A stretch of DNA of 30,723 bases from CAZGKX01 sp964525945 (GCA_964525945.1 CAZGKX010000027.1:1-30723), one strand, 5' to 3'. Shown: positions 1-9,500, counted from the stretch's first letter. Program-made: numbers and translations. The notes: generated by a model not told the origin, from the sequence alone.

Positions 1-21
1 GTTTTTAATGATGTGGTGGGG

Positions 22-822
22 TTAGTTTTGACCATGATGAATATCCGTGTGAGTTAATTTTTCAGCCGCTTCCTTGTCCAAAGACCACAGCGTTTTAGCA
101 TGCAAGCAATGGATCAATTGCGCGGGAAATTGGATCGGATTAGAGGGGCCTTCCAGCACGTTCCAAACAGCGCCGGCCTTATTTTGGCCGGTCACCATAA
201 AAATAATGGCGTTGCTATGATTGATCGCAGGTGGTGTAAATGTGATGCGATACATGTTCAAAGCGGGCACAAATAAAGCATCCACAACTTTAGGATTGTG
301 GCGCGATGAAGGATCGTTGGCGTAATAGTTGACCAAATCTGTGGAGGGCATCAATGAGGCGGTATGAGCATTGTCCCCTAATCCCAGATAAACCAAATCA
401 AATGAAGGCAGCACCTGGTTAACGTTAAAAACGCGTCTTATGGTCTTTTCATAATCAAGTGCAGCCTCTTCAGGTACAGCGATTTCGGTGCGTACCCGAT
501 AAATATGTTGTCGTTCGATGGGCACTTTCGTAAATAAATAACTGTTGGCGGTGTAATAATTGCTTTCAACATCATCTGATGGCACATAACGTTCATCCCC
601 AAAGAAAAAATGAATTTGTTTCCAAGGGGTTTTTTGGAGGCAATAATCCAGGCTACTGAGTGTATCAAAAAATAATTTTGGCGTGTTGCCACCGGATAAA
701 GCCACAAAAAAATGCCCCTTTTTAGCAACAGCTGTGTTCGCCCTGTCGGTGAAATTTTTGGCCATGGCTTCAAACAGTTCGTCCGTCGTTTGGTACACAA
801 TGATTTCATCATTTTTCTTCAT
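22..822 (-). CDS. pgl: 6-phosphogluconolactonase
   Basis: Hydrolyses 6-phosphogluconolactone to 6-phosphogluconate, the second step of the oxidative pentose phosphate pathway, in the cytosol. The product is about 266 residues, normal for the DevB/SOL-type family. Visible family motifs are LSGGNTPKLF near residues 42-51 and FFFGDERYVP near 72-81. The start is chosen at 822: an in-frame ATG nine bases upstream (831) is possible, but AGGA lies about 10 bases before 822 and only 1 base before 831. The 822 ATG also overlaps the zwf stop as ATGA, the classic arrangement for translational coupling. It is the distal gene of a leftward zwf-pgl pair. The first 21 bases of the window, past its stop, show nothing recognisable. 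Confidence 0.93.
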   Translation of the reverse strand: MKKNDEIIVYQTTDELFEAMAKNFTDRANTAVAKKGHFFVALSGGNTPKLFFDTLSSLDYCLQKTPWKQIHFFFGDERYVPSDDVESNYYTANSYLFTKVPIERQHIYRVRTEIAVPEEAALDYEKTIRRVFNVNQVLPSFDLVYLGLGDNAHTASLMPSTDLVNYYANDPSSRHNPKVVDALFVPALNMYRITFTPPAINHSNAIIFMVTGQNKAGAVWNVLEGPSNPIQFPAQLIHCLHAKTLWSLDKEAAEKLTHTDIHHGQN

Positions 823-2354
823 AAGAACCATTTCCTGCCGTCTTTGTGTAACAAATCATCAGCTGCTTTGGGCCCATCACTGCCTGCTGCATAATTGGGG
901 AAATCTCGAGGCGGTATTGCACTCCAGACATCCATGATCGGTTGTACCAATGCCCAAGATGTTTCCACCATTTCGGCATCGTTGAATAATAAATGATCAC
1001 CATCCATGCATTCGTACAAAATTGTTTCATAACCTGTTTGGGGCTTTAAGCCGAAATAATCTTTGTATTTAAACGTCATGTTTACCTGGCCAACCTCCAA
1101 AGTTTGTCCGGGCACTTTTGTATTAAAACGCAGGGAAATGCCTTCGTCCGGTTGAACGCACACACGCAAGACATTGTGCATGATTTTATGCCCAGCACCA
1201 TTAAACAAAGCTGCTGGACCGGATTTAAATTGGATTAATATTTCGGATTGGTGAACGGCTAAATGTTTACCGGTACGTAAATAAAAGGGCACATGCAGCC
1301 AACGCCAGTTGTCAACAAACAATTTTAAAGCAACGTAGGTTTCAACTGATGAATCGGACGCTACATTGGGCTCGGAGCGATACCCACGTACTGACTTTGA
1401 ATCCACTTTACCAGGCCCATATTGACCCCTTACTGTTTGCGCCAAAACTTGCTGTGGTGAAAGGGTTTGAATGGCATGCAACGCCTTCGTTTTTTCGGCT
1501 CGAATATTCTCGGATGAAAAAGAAGAAGGTGGTTCCATGGTGATTAAACTGAGCATTTGAAACAAATGGTTTGGAACCATGTCACGCAAAGCTCCGGCAT
1601 GTTCATAATAATTACCGCGTGATTCAACCCCTAAGGTTTCCGCAACAGTGATTTGCACATGATCCACATAGAGCCGGTTCCAAATGGGTTCAAACAAACC
1701 GTTTGAAAACCGAAACACCAACAAATTCTGTACGGTTTCCTTTCCTAAAAAATGATCAATACGAAATATTTGTTTTTCTTCCATCATAGAAAGCAACAAA
1801 CGATTTAATTTTTTGGCTGACGCTAAATCATTGCCAAATGGTTTTTCAACAACAATCCGTCGAAAATATTGGCCATCGTTTTCGGACAATAAATCAGCGT
1901 CATGGAGCTGAGTGGCGATAGTTTCAATAAAACTGGGTGGAACAGCAAAATAAAACAGGCAATTGGGGCTTGCTGTTGTTTTGGTGAGCTCGGAAAGCTT
2001 ATTTTTCAAACTCACGAAGACGTTGGCGTCATTAAAATCCCCACTGATATAATGAACTCGGTTTGCCAATTGCATGCCATAAGTGAGTGACGCTGGATCA
2101 GTGACAAAGGTTTCGATATTTTTAATCAATTGTTGACGGAAGGACTCTTCAGTAAAATCCTCTTTTGCGACGCCGATGATGCAAAAATTTTCGTCCAGTA
2201 AGCCTGCGCTGCCTAGGTTGCAAAGAGCAGGGAACAGCAATCTTTTGGTTAAATCACCAGCGATGCCAAAAATCACAAGAGTACAGGGTGGAGCAATTTC
2301 TGTTTTGGGGTGTGGCATATCCGTATCAATAGATACCGTATTATCTCGGTCCAT
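819..2354 (-). CDS. zwf: glucose-6-phosphate 1-dehydrogenase
   Basis: Oxidises glucose-6-phosphate to 6-phosphogluconolactone with NAD(P)+, the entry step of the oxidative pentose phosphate pathway. The product is about 511 residues (family about 490). The N-terminal Rossmann motif FGIAGDLTKRLL lies at residues 29-40, RIVVEKPFG at 166-174, and the active-site RIDHFLGKE at 198-206 with the histidine at 201. The reading frame stays open upstream to a TTG at 2393. I prefer ATG 2354 because GGAG sits 7 bases ahead of it and because a TATACT-like promoter element at 2382-2387 would leave the TTG outside the transcript. The other in-frame ATG at 2372 has only a weak ribosome site. It overlaps pgl and is divergent from gnd. 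Confidence 0.94.
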   Translation of the reverse strand: MDRDNTVSIDTDMPHPKTEIAPPCTLVIFGIAGDLTKRLLFPALCNLGSAGLLDENFCIIGVAKEDFTEESFRQQLIKNIETFVTDPASLTYGMQLANRVHYISGDFNDANVFVSLKNKLSELTKTTASPNCLFYFAVPPSFIETIATQLHDADLLSENDGQYFRRIVVEKPFGNDLASAKKLNRLLLSMMEEKQIFRIDHFLGKETVQNLLVFRFSNGLFEPIWNRLYVDHVQITVAETLGVESRGNYYEHAGALRDMVPNHLFQMLSLITMEPPSSFSSENIRAEKTKALHAIQTLSPQQVLAQTVRGQYGPGKVDSKSVRGYRSEPNVASDSSVETYVALKLFVDNWRWLHVPFYLRTGKHLAVHQSEILIQFKSGPAALFNGAGHKIMHNVLRVCVQPDEGISLRFNTKVPGQTLEVGQVNMTFKYKDYFGLKPQTGYETILYECMDGDHLLFNDAEMVETSWALVQPIMDVWSAIPPRDFPNYAAGSDGPKAADDLLHKDGRKWFL

Positions 2355-2495
2355 CGTCGATCTCCAATCCATTATAATTCCAGTATAATACAAGTTTGTA
2401 TTTTTGATTTAAAAAATCCAATCTCCGCAACTTTTTATTTTTTATGCTAACATGAATTTATGCTGTTCAGTCAAAATTAACATGGAGTTATGATG
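2355..2495. promoter_or_regulatory. divergent zwf/gnd promoter region
   Basis: Both transcription units of the pentose phosphate block must start here. On the minus strand a TATACT -10-like element (2382-2387) would give a short leader to zwf. On the plus strand TATGCT (2443-2448) could serve gnd. I find no good -35 hexamer for either, so the elements are tentative. The gnd ribosome site GGAG is at 2484-2487, followed by three ATG codons in a row (2490, 2493, 2496). Confidence 0.4.
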
Positions 2496-3920
2496 ATGAA
2501 TCAAAAGGGAATTAATCAATGTCAGATCGGTATGGTTGGCTTAGGCGTCATGGGCCGCAACTTGTTGTTAAACATGGCTGATCATGGTTTTGTTGTTGCG
2601 GGTTTTGATAAAGATGCCGATAAAGTCGCTAGTTTAAAAAACGAATCTAAAGAGCAAGGGGTTTATGGTGCTTCCACGCTCGAAGACTTCCTTAAATTAT
2701 TAAAAAAACCACGTGCCATTATGATGTTGATTCCCGCAGGAAAACCTGTGGACATGGTCATCGATGAATTGTTGCCGTATTTAGACAAAGGTGATCTCAT
2801 TATCGATGGTGGAAACTCTCATTATATTGATACGGATGTACGCGCAAAACGTCTTGAAAACGCGGGGATACAATTTCTAGGTGTTGGGATTTCTGGTGGA
2901 GAAGAGGGCGCTCGCCGAGGCCCTAGCATGATGCCTGGTGGGCCTAAAGAAGCGTATGAAAAAGTGCGTCCTATTTTAGAGGCCGTGTCTGCCAAAGTAA
3001 ACGATGAGCCCTGCGTGACTTACTTAGGCACAGGGTCGGTGGGTCATTTTGTGAAAATGGTTCATAATGGTATTGAATACGGTATTATGCAACTTATTGC
3101 TGAAATTTACGATCTGATGAAACGAGGTTTGAATTTAAGCAATGACGAAATGGGCAAGACATTTAAATCATGGAACGATGCCGAATTAAATAGCTATTTG
3201 GTGGAAATCACCAGTCATATTTTTGCCAAAGTGGATGATAAAACCCATAAAAAATTGGTCGATGAAATTGTTGCCGTCGCGCAACAAAATGGCACAGGGT
3301 TGTGGACATCGCAAAGTGCTATGGAATTACAAGTACCGGATCCAACCATCGATTTAGCTGTGGCCATGCGTGACCTCTCGGTCTTGGTCAACGATCGTAA
3401 ACAAGCGAATGAATTCTATAAACGTGAAATCCATGCATTGGATGTGAACAAAAACGATTTTTTGAAAAAATTAAAGGGAGCGCTTTTCACGGGCATGATC
3501 CTCACTTATGCCCAAGGGATGTCGATTTTGACCGTCGCATCTCAAAAATTCAATTACCGTCTTGATATGGAAGCTGTTGCTCGAATTTGGCGGGGTGGTT
3601 GCATTATCCGTGCCACACTGCTTGAGGATTTTCGAGAAGCATACCGTGCTAAAGCTGATTTATCGAGCTTGTTGCTTGATCCTAAATTGGCAGAAAAAGT
3701 CATGCAATATCAAGAGGATTTGCGCGAAGTTGTTTGTGCCGGGTGCAAGGCTGGTATTCCTATGCCTGCTCTAACGGTGTCATTAGGATATTTTGATGCT
3801 TACCGTAGCGCTTGGCAGCCGGCAAATCTTATTCAAGCACAACGGGATTATTTTGGCTCTCATACCTATGAGCGCATTGATGCCAAGGGCATATTTCATA
3901 CTATATGGGAAAAGGATTAA
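2496..3920 (+). CDS. gnd: 6-phosphogluconate dehydrogenase (decarboxylating)
   Basis: Converts 6-phosphogluconate to ribulose-5-phosphate and CO2 with reduction of NADP+. The product is about 474 residues, the usual length of the long, dimeric GND class. Seen in order: the dinucleotide motif GMVGLGVMGRNL near the N terminus, the substrate loop GISGGEEGARRGPSMMPGG, the catalytic-lysine segment HFVKMVHNGIEYG (lysine near 187), the family motif ILTYAQGMSIL, and the C-terminal QRDYFGSHTYER. Three consecutive ATG codons precede the coding region. The third is chosen because it is 8 bases from GGAG, against 5 and 2 for the others. It is first in a rightward gnd-tkt-tal-pgi operon, and only 5 bases separate it from tkt. 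Confidence 0.95.
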   Translation: MNQKGINQCQIGMVGLGVMGRNLLLNMADHGFVVAGFDKDADKVASLKNESKEQGVYGASTLEDFLKLLKKPRAIMMLIPAGKPVDMVIDELLPYLDKGDLIIDGGNSHYIDTDVRAKRLENAGIQFLGVGISGGEEGARRGPSMMPGGPKEAYEKVRPILEAVSAKVNDEPCVTYLGTGSVGHFVKMVHNGIEYGIMQLIAEIYDLMKRGLNLSNDEMGKTFKSWNDAELNSYLVEITSHIFAKVDDKTHKKLVDEIVAVAQQNGTGLWTSQSAMELQVPDPTIDLAVAMRDLSVLVNDRKQANEFYKREIHALDVNKNDFLKKLKGALFTGMILTYAQGMSILTVASQKFNYRLDMEAVARIWRGGCIIRATLLEDFREAYRAKADLSSLLLDPKLAEKVMQYQEDLREVVCAGCKAGIPMPALTVSLGYFDAYRSAWQPANLIQAQRDYFGSHTYERIDAKGIFHTIWEKD

Positions 3921-3925
3921 ACACC

Positions 3926-5993
3926 ATGGCTGAACACAATAAAGATGCATTAGACGCGCTTTGCGTGAATACGATTCGTATGTTATCCATTGATGCAGTG
4001 CAAAAAGCTGACAGTGGTCACCCAGGGTTACCTCTGGGGGCTGCTCCCATGGCTTATGCTTTATGGACTCATTTTTTAAAACACAACCCGCATAATCCGC
4101 AATGGTTTGATCGGGATCGGTTTGTGCTGTCGGCAGGGCATGGATCGATGTTGCTTTATAGCTTATTGCACCTGACGGGTTATGATCTATCTTTAGACCA
4201 AATTAAAAAATTTCGGCAATGGGGCAGCAGCACACCTGGTCATCCTGAACGAGAATTAACGCCTGGGGTAGAAACCACCACCGGTCCTCTTGGCCAAGGA
4301 TTTGCAAATGGGGTTGGCATGGCAATGGCTCAAGCGCATTTGGCAGCACGTTTTAACCGTCCCAATTTCAATGTGATTGATCATTACACGTACGGCATTG
4401 TCAGCGATGGTGATTTAATGGAAGGCGTCGCAGCCGAAGCGGCTTCTCTTGCTGGTCATTTAAAGCTTGGGAAGTTAATTTATTTGTATGATGACAACCA
4501 CATGACTCTGTCTGCTTCCACGCACATTAGCTTTACAGAAGACACGCGAAAGCGTTTTGACGCGTACGGTTGGCACACCGAAACAGTGAGAGATGGCAAC
4601 AATTTGGTGGATATTCAGGCGGCCATTGAAGCCGCTAGGAACGTTTCGGATAAACCCTCCTTGATCCTTGTTAGGACGATTTTAGGGTTTGGTTCACCTC
4701 ATAAACAAAACACGTTTGAGGCGCATGGTTCGCCGCTGGGCCAAGAAGAAGTAAACCTTACGAAACAAAATCTCAACTGGCCGGAAAACCCAAGTTTTTA
4801 TATTCCAGCCGATGCTGAGCATCATTTCAGAAAAGCTGTGGCTCAAGGAGCCGATGCAGAAAAAAAATGGAAGGCATTGTTTAAAGACTATGAAAAGCAA
4901 TACCCTGATGAAGCTCAAAAACTGCTGCAAATCATGCATAAAGAGTTAAAAAAAGGCTGGGATGAAACAATTCCATCCTTTCCTACTGATGAAAAAGGCA
5001 TTGCTTCTCGTGATGCTTCAGAAAAAATCATTCAAGCCATCAGTGCCAGTTTGCCAGGTTTTTTGGGTGGCTCTGCCGATTTAAACTCGTCCACTAAAAC
5101 AGCGATGGTGAATTTTGGTAATTTTGAAAGCCCTGAAACAGAAAAAGGTGATTTGCAAGGCGCTGTGGATGGGGGTTGGAATTATGCTGGGCGAAATATT
5201 TTCTACGGGATCCGTGAGCATGCAATGGGGGGTATCACCAATGGTTTAGCAACATTTGGTCTAGTGCCTTTTGCATCCACATTTTTAATTTTTTCTGATT
5301 ACATGCGCCCGCCAATGCGGCTTGCGGCACTGATGAAATTGCATGTCATTTATGTGTTCACCCACGACAGCATCGCGTTGGGTGAAGATGGGCCAACGCA
5401 CCAATCGGTTGAGCAATTGGCGAGTTTACGCGCCATCCCCCATTTAACCGTTATACGCCCCGCGGATGCGAATGAAACAGCGATCGCTTGGAAAGTGGCT
5501 ACTGAGTCGAATGAAAATCCGGTTGCTTTGATTTTGTCCCGGCAGAAACTACCCACGCTCGATAGGCAGCAATTTGCTTCAGCAGAAGGGGTGCGGCGTG
5601 GTGCTTATATTTTAGCTGATGCCTCGAATGGAAACCCGGAGGTTATTTTAATCGCGACGGGTTCAGAAGTGAGTTTAATCGTTGCTGCCAAACAAAAATT
5701 AGAAGCACAAAAGATTCAAGTGCGCTTGGTTTCTATGCCAAGTTGGGAGCTTTTCTCAAAACAATCCGCTGACTACCAAGCGTCTGTTTTGCCAGCCCAC
5801 GTGAGTGCACGGGTTTCGGTGGAAGCAGGAAGTCCAATGGGATGGGAGCGTTACGTCGGTAACCATGGAGCTATCATCAGTGTCAACGACTTTGGTGCTT
5901 CTGNNNNNNNNNNCCGGGCCTGTTGTTATGGAGCAATATGGGTTTACTGTGGAAAATGTTTATAACAAAGCATTGGCATTGGTAAAAAAATAA
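3926..5993 (+). CDS. tkt: transketolase (interrupted by an N run)
   Basis: Thiamine-diphosphate enzyme that moves two-carbon units between pentose, erythrose and hexose phosphates. Visible are the N-terminal GHPGLPLGAAPMAYALW, the TPP-binding SDGDLMEGVAAEAASL, GGSADLNSS, the catalytic-glutamate loop GIREHAMGGITNGLA, and the C-terminal tail QYGFTVENVYNKALALVKK. The start is ATG 3926, 9 bases after AGGA; an upstream in-frame codon at 3905 would overlap gnd and has no ribosome site. Ten Ns at 5904-5913 put the last 26 codons in a different frame. The protein on both sides matches the transketolase C terminus continuously, so this is an assembly gap, not a frameshift. Full length should be near 685 residues. 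Confidence 0.94.
5904..5913. other. 10-N assembly gap inside tkt
   Basis: Ten Ns lie between the codons for GAS and GPVVMEQ near the transketolase C terminus. Restoring the frame requires a true gap that is a multiple of three, so 10 cannot be the real length. Family spacing (GAS-A-P-G-P) would be met by about 3 missing bases. The run is therefore best read as a fixed-size placeholder. Confidence 0.9.
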
Positions 5994-6020
5994 AAAAATT
6001 GGTCTAGGGAGTTAAACAGA

Positions 6021-7133
6021 ATGAGCATGAACCCTTTAAAAAAAATAGAAACATTTGGGCAATCCATTTGGCTTGATTACATTAAACGCGATCTATTTGC
6101 GAGCGGTGAGCTCAAAAAATTTATCACAGAAGATGGCCTAAGAGGGATGACCTCCAATCCAAGCATTTTTGAAAAAGCCATCACGGAAAGCCATGAGTAT
6201 GATGAAGCTATCAAGCGTATGGCTGCACAAGGTAAGGAGTGTCAACAAATCTATGAAGCTTTAACCATCAAAGATGTGCAAGATGCCGCCGATATTTTCC
6301 GTGATTTGTACGACAAAACCAATGGACAAGATGGTTATGTGAGCTTAGAAGTCAATCCTCACCTAGCGCACAACACGGCTGGTACCCTTGATGAAGCCAG
6401 ACGCTTATGGAGCACCTTGAACAGACCCAATGTTTTGATCAAAGTTCCTGGCACCAAAGAGGGCCTTCCTGTCATTCAGCAATTGATCAGTGAGGGTATT
6501 AACGTCAATGTGACATTGCTTTTTGGGTTAAAGCGTTACCATGAAGTTGCAGAAGCTTACATTGCAGGGATTGATGCTCGTATCAAAAAAGGCCAATCAG
6601 TTGAAAAAGTGGCGTCTGTGGCCAGTTTTTTCTTAAGCAGAATAGATGTGTTGCTGGATCCCCTGTTTGAAAAACAATCGGGTGATAAAGCCGAGTTATC
6701 AAAAAAATTACATGGCGAAATGGCCATTGCTTCTGCCAAAGTTGCTTATCAAATTTACCAAGACTTGTTCAATAGCTCTTCTTTTAAAGCGTTGGCTTCC
6801 CAAGGAGCGCATACCCAGCGATTGCTTTGGGCAAGCACCAGCACTAAAAATCCTAAATACAAAGATGTTAAATACGTAGAAGCCTTGATTGGACCACAAA
6901 CCGTCAACACTGTGCCACCCGAAACCATGGATGCTTATCGTGACCATGGCGATCCAAAACCACGTTTGACATTGGATGGTGATAAGGCGAGCCTGTGCTT
7001 CAAGGAGATACAGACGTTAAACAATGATATGGAGAAAATAACCCAGCAGCTTGAAGACGAAGGCGTGGATAAATTTATTAAATCGTATGATCAATTGATC
7101 GATGCGTTAGGAAAAACCATGTCTAAAAAATAA
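6021..7133 (+). CDS. tal: transaldolase, long type
   Basis: Transfers a dihydroxyacetone unit from sedoheptulose-7-phosphate to glyceraldehyde-3-phosphate. At 370 residues it belongs to the long bacterial class (about 360-390), not the roughly 317-residue TalB class. Seen are WLDYIKRDL with the catalytic aspartate at residue 19, the signature MTSNPSIFEKAI at 43-54, and VLIKVPGTKEG with the Schiff-base lysine at 141. Near the C terminus are the conserved TSTKNPKYKDVKYV and TVNTVPPETMDAYRDHG. GGGAG lies 9 bases before the start. It follows tkt by 27 bases and precedes pgi by 38 bases in one operon. This class is often fused to the isomerase encoded next door; here a stop codon separates them. 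Confidence 0.95.
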   Translation: MSMNPLKKIETFGQSIWLDYIKRDLFASGELKKFITEDGLRGMTSNPSIFEKAITESHEYDEAIKRMAAQGKECQQIYEALTIKDVQDAADIFRDLYDKTNGQDGYVSLEVNPHLAHNTAGTLDEARRLWSTLNRPNVLIKVPGTKEGLPVIQQLISEGINVNVTLLFGLKRYHEVAEAYIAGIDARIKKGQSVEKVASVASFFLSRIDVLLDPLFEKQSGDKAELSKKLHGEMAIASAKVAYQIYQDLFNSSSFKALASQGAHTQRLLWASTSTKNPKYKDVKYVEALIGPQTVNTVPPETMDAYRDHGDPKPRLTLDGDKASLCFKEIQTLNNDMEKITQQLEDEGVDKFIKSYDQLIDALGKTMSKK

Positions 7134-7171
7134 GGTTGTTCGCAATTCAATTTAACATCAAGGATGAGGCC

Positions 7172-8908
7172 ATGACGAATATTAAAACAGGTCAATTAAA
7201 ATTTTCAGCAGGTGATTGCATGGAAGCTATTCATGCCGAAATGGACGCCTGGCAGGATCAAAAAAAGGCACAGCGGTTATGGGCCCATGATCCAACGCTG
7301 TGGACCAATACCGATGAAAGCGAGTGGATGGGATGGCTGGATGTTGCTGTTTCGGAAGAGCAAGAATTACCACGTATTGAAGCATTGGCAAAAGAACTTA
7401 AAGACACGTCTATTTCAGACGTGGTTTTATTGGGCATGGGTGGTTCTAGCCTTTGCCCTGCCATGATGGCAAAGACGTTCGGACAAATAAAAGGTTGTCC
7501 CCATTTGCATATTCTTGATTCAACGGATCCCATGCAAATTCGACATTTGGAACAAAAAATTGACCTGAAAAAATCATTGTTCATTGTGTCCAGTAAATCG
7601 GGCAGTACCTTAGAGCCCAATATATTCAAAGATTATTTTTTTGCTAAATTATCTGCTGTGTGCAGCAAAGAAGAAGCTGCTGAACGCTTCGTTGCCATAA
7701 CGGACCCCAACTCTTCGTTAGAAAAATTGGCAAAAGACCAACATTTCAAAGCTATTTTTCATGGTTTGCCCTCCATCGGAGGACGGTATTCGGCTTTGTC
7801 TAATTTTGGAATGGTGCCTTCTGGTTTAATGGGGGTGAATGTTCGTGAGTTTTTAAAGCATGCCAAAGCCATGCGAGCTGCCTGCGCGCCCGATAAGGCG
7901 GTGAATGAAAATCCTGGTATCTTGTTGGGTATTATTCTCGGGGTTTGTGCGAAACGAGGTAAAAACAAAGTCACACTGATTGCCTCACCCGGTATCCATG
8001 CCTTGGGAGCTTGGTTGGAACAACTCATTGCCGAATCAACAGGTAAGGAAGGTAAAGGCCTTATTCCTATTGATCAAGAACCATTAGGGGCTCCAAACGT
8101 ATACAGTGCGGATCGCGTGATCGCATACATTCGCCTTGAATCAGAACCTGATCCCAAACAAGATCAAGCAATGGATGCATTGGAAAAGGCTGGGCATGTG
8201 GTGATAAGGCTGTGTGTGTCTGATAAAATGCATTTGGGTGCTGAATTATTCCGTTGGGAAATTGCTACGGACGTGGCCGGAAGCATTCTAGGTATCAACC
8301 CATTTAATCAACCTGATGTGGAAGAAAGCAAAGTATTAGCGCGTCAAATGACATCTGAATATGAAAAAACGGGCCATTTGACAATGCCTAGCTCATTTTT
8401 CTCAGAAAATGGTATTTCGTTGTTTACAAATGATAAAAATTTAGAAGATATAAAAAAACAATTAAACGGTACACCACCTAGTCTCGTTGAATATTTGCGA
8501 GCCCATTTATCGCGTGTAAAAGAAGGGGATTATATTAATTTTTCCGCATTTATCGAAATGTCTCAAGAACACACGGCTTTGCTTCAACAAGGGCGTGAAG
8601 CCGTGCGCAACAAGAAAAAAGTGGCCACTTGCCTTGGCTTTGGGCCACGTTTTCTGCATTCTACAGGTCAAGATTATGTGGGTGGCCCTAACACGGGTGT
8701 GTTTTTACAAATAACGGCCGATCACAATGAAGATTTGTCCATCCCGGGGCATCCTTTCACATTTGGAGTGGTCATTATAGCGCAAGGGCAATCTTATTTT
8801 GAGGTTTTGGGTAAACGCTCACGACGCATGTTGCGCGTTCATTTAGGCAATGATGTAAAAGGGGGGCTCGAAAAATTAAATACGGTCTTAACAAGTGCGC
8901 TAGCTTAA
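7172..8908 (+). CDS. pgi: glucose-6-phosphate isomerase
   Basis: Interconverts glucose-6-phosphate and fructose-6-phosphate, closing the pentose phosphate cycle. About 578 residues. The SIS-fold phosphate-binding motifs are GMGGSSLCP (88-96) and SSKSGSTLEP (140-149); the isomerase signature is GGRYSALSNFG (203-213). The helix EQLIAESTGKEGKG probably carries the catalytic glutamate. The sequence resembles the isomerase half of bifunctional transaldolase/isomerase proteins more than classical E. coli Pgi (from memory of the families). The frame is open to a TTG at 7136, but ATG 7172 is preceded by AGGA at 7 bases and is the likely start. Last gene of the gnd operon, followed by two hairpins. 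Confidence 0.92.
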   Translation: MTNIKTGQLKFSAGDCMEAIHAEMDAWQDQKKAQRLWAHDPTLWTNTDESEWMGWLDVAVSEEQELPRIEALAKELKDTSISDVVLLGMGGSSLCPAMMAKTFGQIKGCPHLHILDSTDPMQIRHLEQKIDLKKSLFIVSSKSGSTLEPNIFKDYFFAKLSAVCSKEEAAERFVAITDPNSSLEKLAKDQHFKAIFHGLPSIGGRYSALSNFGMVPSGLMGVNVREFLKHAKAMRAACAPDKAVNENPGILLGIILGVCAKRGKNKVTLIASPGIHALGAWLEQLIAESTGKEGKGLIPIDQEPLGAPNVYSADRVIAYIRLESEPDPKQDQAMDALEKAGHVVIRLCVSDKMHLGAELFRWEIATDVAGSILGINPFNQPDVEESKVLARQMTSEYEKTGHLTMPSSFFSENGISLFTNDKNLEDIKKQLNGTPPSLVEYLRAHLSRVKEGDYINFSAFIEMSQEHTALLQQGREAVRNKKKVATCLGFGPRFLHSTGQDYVGGPNTGVFLQITADHNEDLSIPGHPFTFGVVIIAQGQSYFEVLGKRSRRMLRVHLGNDVKGGLEKLNTVLTSALA

Positions 8909-8917
8909 GCGGGGAGA

Positions 8918-8946
8918 ATCTGGAAGCATCATTGATGTTTCCAGAT
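8918..8946 (+). terminator. hairpin after pgi
   Basis: A 13-base inverted repeat with a 3-base loop (arms ATCTGGAAGCATC and GATGTTTCCAGAT, one G-T pair) lies 10 bases past the pgi stop. There is no immediate T run, so it is either a weak intrinsic terminator or an RNA-stabilising end structure for the gnd operon. Confidence 0.55.
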
Positions 8947-8967
8947 GTTATACTGCTTGATTTTTAA

Positions 8968-8991
8968 ATTGTTGGGCCTCGGCCCAACAAT
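8968..8991. repeat. palindrome between convergent genes, copy 1
   Basis: Perfect inverted repeat with 11-base arms (ATTGTTGGGCC / GGCCCAACAAT) around a 2-base centre. It sits between pgi and the convergent secreted-protein gene, so it could terminate both. A near-copy (18 of 20 bases) occurs at 14826-14845, which suggests a dispersed palindromic repeat and not a private terminator. Confidence 0.6.
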
Positions 8992-8996
8992 CTATG

Positions 8997-9320
8997 TTAA
9001 GGTTTCATTTCAAAATATTCAGTATCGTATTTATAGCAATTCCAAGATTGGGTTTCATTGCCAATTTGAACATCCACGACCAGCAAATCCAAAGACGCTA
9101 ACGCTGGATTTTTTTCCAAGTAACAAATACGACTTGTATCCCCAACGGTCACGTACCTATAACCCATTTTAGGGTCTTGATAATTTTCTGGAAGAAAATA
9201 GGTTGTACCGCGTTGTTCTAAGATCACTGGTTGACCTGTAACCATGATTTTGTCCGCAAACGTGGAGGTACTTCCAATTAAAAGACACATTGACACAGCA
9301 CTTAACAAAATACCTTTCAT
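8997..9320 (-). CDS. small secreted protein of unknown function
   Basis: I do not recognise a family. The 107-residue product begins with a clear Sec signal peptide (MKGILLSAVSMCLLIGSTST, probable cleavage after TFA at residue 22). About 85 mature residues remain, with two cysteines (SRICYLEK and SWNCYKYD) that could form a disulfide, consistent with a periplasmic or secreted protein. AGGAG lies 6 bases before the ATG, so the start is well supported. Transcribed alone, leftward. Its stop codon is close to the palindrome at 8968-8991. A protease-inhibitor-like or adhesin role cannot be judged from sequence alone. Confidence 0.75.
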   Translation of the reverse strand: MKGILLSAVSMCLLIGSTSTFADKIMVTGQPVILEQRGTTYFLPENYQDPKMGYRYVTVGDTSRICYLEKNPALASLDLLVVDVQIGNETQSWNCYKYDTEYFEMKP

Positions 9321-9347
9321 GACATTCTCCTGTTTGACTTTAAACGC

Positions 9348-9370
9348 GCAATAACAAGACCTCTTATTGC
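9348..9370. repeat. inverted repeat upstream of secreted-protein gene
   Basis: Arms GCAATAA and TTATTGC surround a 9-base spacer in the leader of the leftward gene starting at 9320. It could be a leader hairpin or an operator; nothing else supports either role. Confidence 0.3.
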
Positions 9371-9419
9371 TTGATGTATAGCATAGGAGAGGGTGAGTTA
9401 AATAGCAATTGGCTGGTCC

Positions 9420-9456
9420 CTGTCATTGCGAGAAGCGTAGCGCCGACGCAATCCAG
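9420..9456. repeat. dispersed CATTGCGAG-type palindromic repeat
   Basis: Begins CTGTCATTGCGAGAAGCG and ends CGACGCAATCCAG; ATTGCG and CGCAAT can pair as the outer stem. Elements of this form are widespread as short dispersed repeats in many proteobacterial genomes. A truncated inverse copy is at 16977-16989. It lies between the secreted-protein gene and tpm. Confidence 0.55.
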
Positions 9457-9500
9457 TTGCCTGCGAATGCGAAGGTCCACGATAAAGCGCGCATCCAAGA

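Noticed and set aside
5805..5993. Separate short gene after the tkt N run
   Set aside because: Its last 25 residues are the normal transketolase C terminus; the separate frame is produced by the placeholder length of the gap.
7258..7629. Leftward 123-codon frame inside pgi
   Set aside because: Entirely antisense to a conserved enzyme with motifs on the other strand.
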